From Streptacidiphilus jeojiense (lineage in GTDB: Bacteria; Actinomycetota; Actinomycetes; Streptomycetales; Streptomycetaceae), in NCBI RefSeq assembly GCF_000719095.1, contig NZ_JOEH01000004.1, positions 124,001 to 188,000 on the forward strand: a stretch of DNA of 64,000 nucleotides, in the 5' to 3' direction. Positions 26,327 through 35,406 of the stretch are shown in pieces. Every line of letters starts with the position of its first letter. Position 1 is the first letter of the stretch. The notes beneath the pieces are model-generated. The model was not told the origin of the DNA. It saw only the letters and a list, made by a program, of their open reading frames with translations, and did not search any database. The translations under genes were made by a program, and so were the position numbers.

Positions 26327-27283
26327 TCAGGCCTGCGGGGCCGCAGGGGTGATCTCGCGGGTCTCCTGCCTCACTTCGGTGAGGTCGTCGATCGGGACCT
26401 GCGCGCGCCAGGCGTGACGGCCTGCGGAGGCCAGGCCGAGTCGGGCGGCCTCTTCGGCGTTCCCGCTGGTCAGTGCGAGGGTGGCGACCCCGTCGGCGCC
26501 GGCCAGGACCTCGAAGTCGCTGTCGCGCCAGGAGGCCAGCATCCGTCGGTAGGACACCGAGTCGCACTGCCCGAACTCCAGTGCGCGGGACATCATCGTG
26601 CCGTCGTCGGCGGCCCGGTAGACGGTCGCCTCGCCCGGGTTGGGGCCGAAGTCCGCGAGGTAGGCCGACCCCTGGAAGGTGACGACCAGGCCGCGCGCGG
26701 TGCTGCCTGCCGGAGGGGCGGCGACGGGGCCGGAGGTCAGCCCCGTCTCCTTGGCAGCGGGGAAGGACTGCCAGCCGGTGTAGCGGCCCGGGTAGCGGGC
26801 CAGTGCCTTCTCGGAGCCTTCGCCGCCGTCCTCGGCGAAGTGCCAGATCTCGGCGCCGACCGGTACGTCGGTCAGCTCCAGCCAGTACTCCGGGACGGCC
26901 GCCGGTGCGTACTTGGTGTAGCCGGTGCCGAGGAAGGGCTCGGGGAGCACGAGCGTGGAGTCGAGCCGGGCTGCACCGGCGGTGGTCTGGCCACCGAAGG
27001 ACGCCTGGAACAGCGCCGGCCAGTGCGTCTGGAAGCGGAGCACGAACAGGCCGTCGCCGGTGGGGAAGTTGGCTTCGTCCTCGGCCAGGCCGTGGAAGGC
27101 CCGCGCCTGAGCCCCGGACTCGGCGGCCACGACGTCCACCAGGCGCGAGCAGAGGCCCCACATCAGCGATGGCTCGAACGCACCGGGGACGACGGTGTTG
27201 CCCAGGTACTGGCCGGCGAGCTGACGGGTGATCGGGAGCTGGATGACGGTGCGGGGGGACAGGCCGGCGGTGGGGGTGGTCAT
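26327..27283 (-). CDS. hypothetical protein resembling a toxin-domain/immunity-domain fusion
   Basis: 318 aa, no signal peptide. Its N-terminal half (about 85-165) aligns by eye with the C-terminal domain of the putative toxin two genes upstream: FVLRFQ.. versus YQLRLQ.., EPFLGTGYT versus DPFTGTGYT, VPVGAEIWHFAEDGGE versus IPRGAEIWRMTPDGGE, ARYPGRYTGW versus ARYNGEIW. Its C-terminal half resembles the product of the gene just upstream: FQGSAYLADF...YRAADDG versus FQGHLYRALV...RVDSDD, and VPIDDLTEV versus FPLEEVTDL. The start ATG overlaps that gene's TGA (ATGA). A fusion of toxin-like and immunity-like modules is inferred; catalytic competence is unknown. Confidence 0.75.
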   Translation of the reverse strand: MTTPTAGLSPRTVIQLPITRQLAGQYLGNTVVPGAFEPSLMWGLCSRLVDVVAAESGAQARAFHGLAEDEANFPTGDGLFVLRFQTHWPALFQASFGGQTTAGAARLDSTLVLPEPFLGTGYTKYAPAAVPEYWLELTDVPVGAEIWHFAEDGGEGSEKALARYPGRYTGWQSFPAAKETGLTSGPVAAPPAGSTARGLVVTFQGSAYLADFGPNPGEATVYRAADDGTMMSRALEFGQCDSVSYRRMLASWRDSDFEVLAGADGVATLALTSGNAEEAARLGLASAGRHAWRAQVPIDDLTEVRQETREITPAAPQA

Positions 27284-27714
27284 TGGGATTGCTTTGCCTT
27301 CCAGGCCGCGAGCAGGTCGTATCGATCTTCGGTGAGGTCGGTGACCTCTTCCAGGGGAAAGTCGCCCTCGTATTCGATGGCGCCGGTCCGGGTGAGGTAC
27401 TTGTCGGCGAAGGCTGCCCCCTTGGCGCCCTGGTAGTAGCCGTTGATCCGGCCGTCAACGAGGCCGCCACTGGAGAACAGCTCGCCCTTCCAACGGAAGG
27501 TCCAGCTGGCGGCGTACCACGCCGTGACGTCGTGCGGGTCCACCAGATACGAGCCGGCGGGTCCTTGCGGATCGGGCGCCAGTCCTTCCGGCACGGGGTC
27601 GTCGCTGTCCACACGGAGCGTGATCATCGGTGCTCGGTCGTCCACCAAGGCTCGGTAGAGATGCCCCTGGAATTCGGCGAACCGCCCCGGTCCGTACTTG
27701 CGTGCCTTAGCCAT
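27280..27714 (-). CDS. probable immunity protein of the toxin locus
   Basis: 144-aa acidic cytosolic protein, MAKARKYGPGRFAEFQGHLY..., with several aromatic residues (WYAASWTFRWKGE) and an acidic helix at the end (FPLEEVTDLTEDRYDLLAAW). Not matched to a named immunity family. The call rests on position: it begins eight bases before the end of the putative toxin gene and is followed by a four-base overlap with the fusion-like gene, the usual arrangement for polymorphic toxin and immunity pairs in actinomycetes. Confidence 0.7.
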   Translation of the reverse strand: MAKARKYGPGRFAEFQGHLYRALVDDRAPMITLRVDSDDPVPEGLAPDPQGPAGSYLVDPHDVTAWYAASWTFRWKGELFSSGGLVDGRINGYYQGAKGAAFADKYLTRTGAIEYEGDFPLEEVTDLTEDRYDLLAAWKAKQSQ

Positions 27715-28711
27715 TTGCCTTCGTCCAGATCTCTCCGTTGTAGCGGGCTGCGAGGGACTCCCCGCCGTCCGGGGTCATTCTCCAGATTTCGGCGCCCCTC
27801 GGGATATCGCTGCGGACGGCGTCCCACTCGGGGATTCCTCCGCCGGTGTATCCGGTCCCGGTGAAGGGGTCGTGCCAAGGCCTTCCGGCAGTGCTTGCCC
27901 CTGCAAGATCCGCGACGTGCTGGGCGGCCACGGGATCGTCCACGGCGCCGAAGGTGGTTGAGGCCTGCAGGTTCTTCGGTGCCTGCAGTCGCAACTGGTA
28001 TGCCTCCCCGGCCCCCTCGGGGATGGGCGTCCAACCGGCGCCCTTGTCGTCGAGGGAAAGTGCGTCACGCAGCTCGGCGGGGGTGGTGAGGCCGGCGGTG
28101 TCGGTGCCGCGGGCGATGGAGCCCCCGAACAAGGTCGGGTCGAACTTGTCCCCGTTGGGCAGATGTTTCGCGTTCTCCAAGTACGACTTGGCGATGTCCG
28201 GGCTTAGGACCTTGGTGACGATCTGGCCGTCTGCGATCTTGATGCTGTTGCGGACGTCGACGACCTGTTGGATCTGTTCGTCCGTCAGGTCGTTGGTGGG
28301 GCTGGTGCGGAGGCGGTCGTGTTCGGTGCGGTCCAGGCCGCGGGCGTTGAGCTCCTGGTCGATCTGGGTGTTGAAGTCGGGGGAGTCGTGCAGGGCGTCG
28401 CGGCCCAGCTGGGGTGCCCCGGCTTCGAGGTCGGGGGCGGCGCCGGAGTCCAGGGCCTGGGAGATCCGTGAGCCGCCGCTGCCCGGTTCGGACGGCTTGG
28501 GCTCGGTCAGTGGGTCGTCCTTGGGCATCTTCGAGCGGAAGGCGTCGGAGAGCTCCTGCTCGTTGGCCGCGTGTTCGGCGAGGTTCCTGGTGCCCTTCTC
28601 CACCGTCGAGTCGACCAGCCCGGCGTGCTTCTCCGCGATCTTCGGCAGGCTCTTCTCCGCATCCGCCTTCAGTGCGTGGAAGACCGCCTTCTCCTCTCCG
28701 CCGGCGCTCAT
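27707..28711 (-). CDS. putative type VII polymorphic toxin, C-terminal half
   Basis: 334 aa. Residues 1-110 are a helical, charged N-terminal region (VFHALKADAEKSLPKIAEKH) with a Pro/Ser/Gly linker (KPSEPGSGGS). The C-terminal part from about 140 is a separate alpha/beta domain: FGGSIARGTDTAGLTTPAEL, WTPIPEGAGEAYQLRLQAP, DPFTGTGYTGGGIPEW, IPRGAEIWRMTPDGGESLAA. It ends 15 residues after that motif. The fold is not one I can name; an ADP-ribosyltransferase-like fold is only a guess from the strand pattern. The ATG overlaps the stop of the WXG100-type gene by one base (TGATG), so the two are co-translated, consistent with export as a WXG100-guided effector. Confidence 0.7.
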   Translation of the reverse strand: MSAGGEEKAVFHALKADAEKSLPKIAEKHAGLVDSTVEKGTRNLAEHAANEQELSDAFRSKMPKDDPLTEPKPSEPGSGGSRISQALDSGAAPDLEAGAPQLGRDALHDSPDFNTQIDQELNARGLDRTEHDRLRTSPTNDLTDEQIQQVVDVRNSIKIADGQIVTKVLSPDIAKSYLENAKHLPNGDKFDPTLFGGSIARGTDTAGLTTPAELRDALSLDDKGAGWTPIPEGAGEAYQLRLQAPKNLQASTTFGAVDDPVAAQHVADLAGASTAGRPWHDPFTGTGYTGGGIPEWDAVRSDIPRGAEIWRMTPDGGESLAARYNGEIWTKANG

Positions 28712-29427
28712 CAGAAGGCCAGCCCGGCCATGCCGCTGCGCAGCACCTGGGCGTGGCCGCGGAGGGTGTCCGCGTGCCCGCTCAGTACCTGCAGGTGCGC
28801 TCCGGCGGTGCCGTGGTCGATGGAGAAGCCCTCGCCGAGGTCGCTCCCGCCGCCGGCGGCGCCGCTCTGCGACCAGTCCAGCCCCGACATGGCCGCCTCG
28901 ACCTTGGCGAAGAGCGGTTTGGCGGCGGCCTCGATGACCTCGCCCATGATGTGCTGGATGATCTGCTGCTTCAGCGTCTCCAGCAGCTTCTTCCCGGTCC
29001 CGATGATCACCGGGACGGCGGCCTCCGCCAGCCCGAACGTGGCCACCGCCGCCGCCTGGTCGGCGACGAACGTCGCCGCCATGGCGACGAGCTCGGCCAC
29101 CGCTTCGACCTTCTGGGCGACGATGTAGTCCGCTGCCAGGTCCAGTGCCTCGGCGAGGAGGCGGCAGCCCTCCACCAGTTCCTGGGTGTGCTGGGCGGAC
29201 ATCTTGGTCCAGCCGGACTGCATCTGCCGGGTGGCCGCCCCCTGGTAGGCCTGCGCGAAGTTGGCCATGGCCGCGGTGGCGTCCTGGTGCGTGGTCTCCA
29301 CGGCCTGGCCGAACTGCCGGACCATGCCGGCGAAACGGCGCACCTCGTCCTCGTTGAGGTAGGGCCAGGGGACGCCGATGACATTGAGGAAGGTCACCAC
29401 CGGGCCCGGTAGATCGTCGGCAGCCAA
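28711..29427 (-). CDS. WXG100-like type VII secretion protein
   Basis: 238 aa, almost entirely helical. The N-terminal 110 residues carry the WXG100-like hairpin found in Streptomyces effectors (VPWPYLNEDEVRRFAGMVRQ, AYQGAATRQMQSGW). A hydrophobic middle follows (AAAVATFGLAEAAVPVIIG), then a C-terminal helix LQVLSGHADTLRGHAQVLRS typical of small ESX substrates. No signal peptide. It is the first gene of the 29427-26327 locus and probably delivers or chaperones the toxin made from the next, overlapping gene. Confidence 0.8.
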   Translation of the reverse strand: MAADDLPGPVVTFLNVIGVPWPYLNEDEVRRFAGMVRQFGQAVETTHQDATAAMANFAQAYQGAATRQMQSGWTKMSAQHTQELVEGCRLLAEALDLAADYIVAQKVEAVAELVAMAATFVADQAAAVATFGLAEAAVPVIIGTGKKLLETLKQQIIQHIMGEVIEAAAKPLFAKVEAAMSGLDWSQSGAAGGGSDLGEGFSIDHGTAGAHLQVLSGHADTLRGHAQVLRSGMAGLAF

Positions 29428-29519
29428 GTTCCGCCCCCGTGTGTGCTGGGATGCTTTCCGATGATTCGTGCTCGGACACGGACCCTACCCGGAACCGGTG
29501 ACGGAAGGTGACAGCGGGT

Positions 29520-30227
29520 TCAGGGAGTGCTCTCGGGGAGGCCGAGGAAGTCGGCCATCTCCTCGACGGTGTGGGCGAAGAAACCGTCGGCGGGGGTGAC
29601 CGATCCGACCAGGTGACCGAAGAGCTCGAAACTGATCATGCCGAAGAGCTGGGTCCAGGCGACCAGTCCGCGGCTGAGGACGCCGGCGTTGACCTCCGGG
29701 GCGACCTGGGCGGCCAGGGCGGAGACCTGTTCGGCGAGGATCCCGCGCAGCGGGCGGACCGGGGTGGCCAGCTCGACCCGGTCGGCGCCGGCGCGCAGCA
29801 CCTCGATCAGCGCCAGCGCGACGCGTGCGGCGGGGGCGACCGTCTCGGGCGGGGCGGCGTAGCCGGGCACCGGGGTGCCGTAGAGGAGTGCGTACTCGTG
29901 CGGGTGCTGCTGCGCCCAGCTGCGGACGGCGCCGGACAGGGCCCGCCACATGGCCCGGGGGTCCCCGGGCGGGGCGGTGGAGACGGCGTGTTCGGCGCGC
30001 TCGCCCAGGGCGTTGTAGGCGTCGATGATCAGCGCGGTGAGTAGGTCGTCCCGGCTGGGGAAGTAGCGGTAGAGGGCGGAGGACGCCATGCCGAGCTCGC
30101 GGGCGACGGCGCGCAGAGAGAGGCGCTGGGCGCCCTCCTCGGCGAGCTGCCGGCGGGCCTCCTTCTTGATCTCACGGGTGAGCTCCTCACGGGCCCGCTC
30201 ACGCGCGGTTCGGATTGCTGCTGCCAT
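29520..30227 (-). CDS. TetR-family transcriptional repressor
   Basis: 235 aa. The TetR helix-turn-helix is at about 20-65: RQLAEEGAQRLSLRAVAREL followed by GMASSALYRYFPSRDDLLTA. The C-terminal ligand domain is of the TetR_C_13/WHG-like type (HPHEYALLYGTPVPGY, MISFELFGHLVGS). ATG 30227 was chosen because the HTH then starts at the usual distance; an in-frame ATG further upstream would run through the operator region. It is divergent from the deazaflavin-dependent nitroreductase gene, with two palindromic operators between them (30286-30358). Confidence 0.9.
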   Translation of the reverse strand: MAAAIRTARERAREELTREIKKEARRQLAEEGAQRLSLRAVARELGMASSALYRYFPSRDDLLTALIIDAYNALGERAEHAVSTAPPGDPRAMWRALSGAVRSWAQQHPHEYALLYGTPVPGYAAPPETVAPAARVALALIEVLRAGADRVELATPVRPLRGILAEQVSALAAQVAPEVNAGVLSRGLVAWTQLFGMISFELFGHLVGSVTPADGFFAHTVEEMADFLGLPESTP

Positions 30228-30285
30228 GCCGGAGAGTCTGCCACAGTCGAGAGCGCCGCACCCGTGCGCGTGCGTTGAACATATT

Positions 30286-30358
30286 CGAGAGCAGTGCTCT
30301 TGACAGTGTGCGCCGACCGCGCAATAGTCGTACCAGGCAAACGAGAGCACTGCTCTCG
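30286..30358 (+). promoter_or_regulatory. promoter of the nitroreductase gene flanked by two TetR operators
   Basis: Operator 1 CGAGAGCAGTGCTCTTG (30286-30302, one mismatch in symmetry) overlaps the -35 TTGACA (30300-30305). A 17-bp spacer and AATAGT (30323-30328) follow. Operator 2 CGAGAGCACTGCTCTCG (30342-30358) is a perfect 17-bp palindrome just downstream of the expected start site. Both share the consensus GAGAGCA-N-TGCTCTC. Repression of the flavin gene and probable autorepression by the divergent TetR protein are inferred. Confidence 0.85.
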
Positions 30359-30400
30359 AAAGAGAGCCCCGTCCGCACCACTGTCCATGAGGAGCACATC

Positions 30401-30901
30401 ATGAGCACTGCCACTGCCAACGACACCGCCGCCACTGACGCCGCGACGTCCCGCCTGGTCACCCCGCAGGGCCGGATGATGGTCACCATGGACCGGATCA
30501 CCCGCAAGGTGATGATCTGGCTGACCAACCGGGGCATCAGCGTCCTCGACTCCCGCGTGCTGGCCGTCCGCGGCCGCAAGAGCGGCGAGTGGCGCACCAC
30601 CCCGGTCAACCTGCTGACCCTCGACGGGGAACGCTACCTGGTCGCCCCGCGCGGCCACACCCAGTGGGTGCGCAACATGCGCGCCGCCGGCGGCGGTGAG
30701 CTGCGGCTCGGCCGGAAGGCCGAGGCCTTCGCCGCGGTCGAGCTGGCCGACGCCGACAAGCCGGTCGTGCTGCGGCACTACCTCAAGCGCTGGGCCTGGG
30801 AGGTCGGCTACTTCTTCGACGGCATCACCGCCGACTCCCCGGAGTCGGAGCTGGAGCGCATCGCCCCGGGATTCCCGGTCTTTCGGATCACCGCCGCCTG
30901 A
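30401..30901 (+). CDS. F420H2/deazaflavin-dependent nitroreductase family protein
   Basis: 166-aa protein of the Ddn-type split-barrel family, which uses F420 (sometimes FMN) to reduce quinones and nitro compounds. Diagnostic segment: VLAVRGRKSGEWRTTPVNLLTLDGERYLVAPRGHTQWVRN, with RGRKSG and the GHTQWVRNMRAAG box (about 58-98). No membrane segment. ATG 30401 has GAGGAG seven bases upstream. It is controlled by the divergent TetR gene, suggesting induction by a small xenobiotic or quinone. Confidence 0.92.
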   Translation: MSTATANDTAATDAATSRLVTPQGRMMVTMDRITRKVMIWLTNRGISVLDSRVLAVRGRKSGEWRTTPVNLLTLDGERYLVAPRGHTQWVRNMRAAGGGELRLGRKAEAFAAVELADADKPVVLRHYLKRWAWEVGYFFDGITADSPESELERIAPGFPVFRITAA

Positions 30902-31004
30902 GCCGGACCGCACCGGTCACGAATCGAGAAGCGCCGCCACCGGGACCGACCTAGGGTGACCGTCACGGACATGAGCACGGCCCGCCCGACCTGATGGAGT
31001 CACG

Positions 31005-33431
<2,427 letters not shown>

Positions 33432-33470
33432 GCCGCCCCGATGCGACCTGCCTATGGCACGATTCCGAGA

Positions 33471-33914
33471 GTGACCGGCAAACCCGACGAGACACAGCGC
33501 CTGCGCGACCTGGTGCGGCTGCGCCGGATCCGTGACCGGATCGACCGGGAGTACGCGCAGCCGCTGGACGTCGAGGCGCTGGCCCGCGGCGAGCACATGT
33601 CGGCGGGGCATCTCAGCCGTCAGTTCCGGTCGGCCTACGGGGAGTCGCCGTACAGCTATCTGATGACGCGTCGGATCGAGCGGGCGATGGCGCTGCTGCG
33701 CCGCGGCGACCTCAGCGTCACCGACGTCTGCTTCGCGGTGGGCTGCTCGTCGCTGGGCACCTTCAGCACCCGCTTCACCGAACTGGTCGGCATGCCCCCC
33801 AGCAGCTACCAGCGCCAGGCAGTTGACGGAGTCTCCGGAATACCGTCCTGCGTGGAGAAGCAGGTGTCCAGGCCGGTGCGGCACAAGGAAGCACCTACCG
33901 GCGAGGCCGGTTAG
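33471..33914 (+). CDS. AraC-family transcriptional regulator (HTH only)
   Basis: 147 aa. Residues about 10-110 are a complete AraC/XylS double helix-turn-helix (DVEALARGEHMSAGHLSRQF, SPYSYLMTRRIERAMALL, LSVTDVCFAVGCSSLGTFST, RFTELVGMPPSSY), with no ligand-binding domain. The remaining 35 residues are low-complexity. GTG 33471 was chosen because the protein begins there like its relatives; GTG/ATG codons 30 bp upstream are possible. It lies 39 bp after the UvrA-like gene, suggesting an operon. Target unknown. Confidence 0.85.
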   Translation: MTGKPDETQRLRDLVRLRRIRDRIDREYAQPLDVEALARGEHMSAGHLSRQFRSAYGESPYSYLMTRRIERAMALLRRGDLSVTDVCFAVGCSSLGTFSTRFTELVGMPPSSYQRQAVDGVSGIPSCVEKQVSRPVRHKEAPTGEAG

Positions 33915-34004
33915 CGGTGGCTGCTGGGACCGGGCAACCTTTTCCGGCGCCGGGACCACTGAGGGATGACCCCCGTCCCTTCCCGCGCACTGGAGATCCG
34001 ACCC

Positions 34005-34823
34005 ATGAGTCCCGTCCCCGACTCCATCCTCGACCCGCTCCCTGACCCGGTCCCCGGCCCCGGCCCGACCCCGGGTACCGGTCCCCGGCACCGGCTGCTC
34101 CGCCGTCCGCGCCGTCTCGCGGCCGTCGGCATCGGCACCGTCACCGCACTGGTGGCCGCCGGGGCGCTGGTGCACGGCGCCGACGCCGCCACCATCACCA
34201 AGGGCACCGGGTACAACTTCGGCTCCGGCTACTCGGCGATCAACGGGAGCTTCACCTCGGTCACCGCCAACTGGATCCAGCCGACCGCCGTCTGCACCGG
34301 GGGCGACCAGCAGACCGGCTTCTGGGTCGGGCTCAGCGGCGCGGGCACCATCGCGCAGACCGGCACGGCCGCCAACTGCAACGGCACCACGCCCGACTAC
34401 TACGCCTGGTGGGAGATGTACCCGGCGGCCGGTGTGCCGATGACCGTGAAGACCGCGCCGGGCGACCACATCCACGCTTCGGTCACCTACCAGGGGAACA
34501 ACGTGTTCACCCTGAAGCTGGCCAATGTCACCCAGGGCTGGACGAAGACCGAGACCGAGACCCAGGTCTCCACCGGCGGCACCCCCACCTCCGCCAATGT
34601 CATCGTCGAGGCCAACTCCGACACCGGTGCCGCAGGTTCGTCGGGCAATGTCACCGACTTCGGCTCGGTGACCTTCGGCGGTGCCACCGCCAACGGCCAG
34701 AACCTCGGCAACTTCGACCTGTGGACCGGGAACCTCCAGGACATGAAGGGTGTCCAGGAGGACTCGATCTCGGGCCTGACCGGCGGCCGCCTGTTCACCG
34801 CCACCTGGTTGAGCACCGGCTGA
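34005..34823 (+). CDS. secreted glutamic endopeptidase, family G1 (eqolisin)
   Basis: 272-aa secreted acid protease. After a Pro-rich N-terminus comes an arginine-containing signal peptide (LLRRPRRLAAVGIGTVTALV...GADA, cleavage near residue 61). The jelly-roll domain shows the catalytic pair: Gln92 in TANWIQPT and Glu202 in NVIVEANSD, plus the family motifs FWVGLSGAG and YYAWWEMYP. G1 peptidases work at acidic pH and are mostly fungal; bacterial copies are scattered. ATG 34005 has GGAG nine bases upstream and is preferred to ATG 33966. The gene stands alone between AraC and OsmC genes. Confidence 0.9.
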   Translation: MSPVPDSILDPLPDPVPGPGPTPGTGPRHRLLRRPRRLAAVGIGTVTALVAAGALVHGADAATITKGTGYNFGSGYSAINGSFTSVTANWIQPTAVCTGGDQQTGFWVGLSGAGTIAQTGTAANCNGTTPDYYAWWEMYPAAGVPMTVKTAPGDHIHASVTYQGNNVFTLKLANVTQGWTKTETETQVSTGGTPTSANVIVEANSDTGAAGSSGNVTDFGSVTFGGATANGQNLGNFDLWTGNLQDMKGVQEDSISGLTGGRLFTATWLSTG

Positions 34824-34926
34824 CCGGGAGGCGCGTCCGGGCCGCGGCCAAGTACCGTGGCCAGGACCGCCGCCATGGCGGCCCACCTGACGGCGGACAG
34901 TGCCACGACAGCCGAGGAGCAGCGCC

Positions 34927-35406
34927 ATGCCCGGGACCCACCAGTACGAGGTGACCGTGGTCTGGACCGGTAACACCGGTTCCGGCACCAGTGGTTACCG
35001 TGACTACGAGCGCTCGCACCGGGTGGACGCCGCCGGCAAGCCGTCCGTCCCCGGCAGTTCCGACCCCTCCTTCCGGGGCGACCCGGAGCGCTGGAACCCG
35101 GAGGAACTGCTGGTGGCGTCGCTGTCCCAGTGCCACATGCTGTGGTTCCTGCACCTGTGCTCGGCGGAGGGCGTCGTGGTCACCGAGTACAGCGACCGCC
35201 CGCGCGGCACCATGGTCGAGACCGCGGACGGGGGCGGCCGGTTCGCCGAGGTGGTGCTGCGCCCGACGGTCCGCTTCGCCGCCCCCGAGCAGGAGGCCCG
35301 GGGCGACGCGCTGCACGAGCGGGCCCACGGGCTCTGCTTCATCGCGAACTCGGTCAACTTCCCGGTCCGCTGCGAACCGGTCCGGTCCGGTCCCCGCCCG
35401 TCGTGA
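34927..35406 (+). CDS. OsmC/Ohr-family peroxide-detoxification protein
   Basis: 159-aa OsmC-like protein that reduces organic hydroperoxides. The two redox cysteines are in LVASLSQCHMLWFLHLC (resolving region) and HGLCFIANSVNFPV. Typical OsmC strands: YEVTVVWTGNTGSGTSGYRD, EVVLRPTVRF. ATG 34927 follows GAGGAGCAGC. Its last 53 bp overlap the 3' end of the convergent MMPL gene. Confidence 0.9.
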   Translation: MPGTHQYEVTVVWTGNTGSGTSGYRDYERSHRVDAAGKPSVPGSSDPSFRGDPERWNPEELLVASLSQCHMLWFLHLCSAEGVVVTEYSDRPRGTMVETADGGGRFAEVVLRPTVRFAAPEQEARGDALHERAHGLCFIANSVNFPVRCEPVRSGPRPS

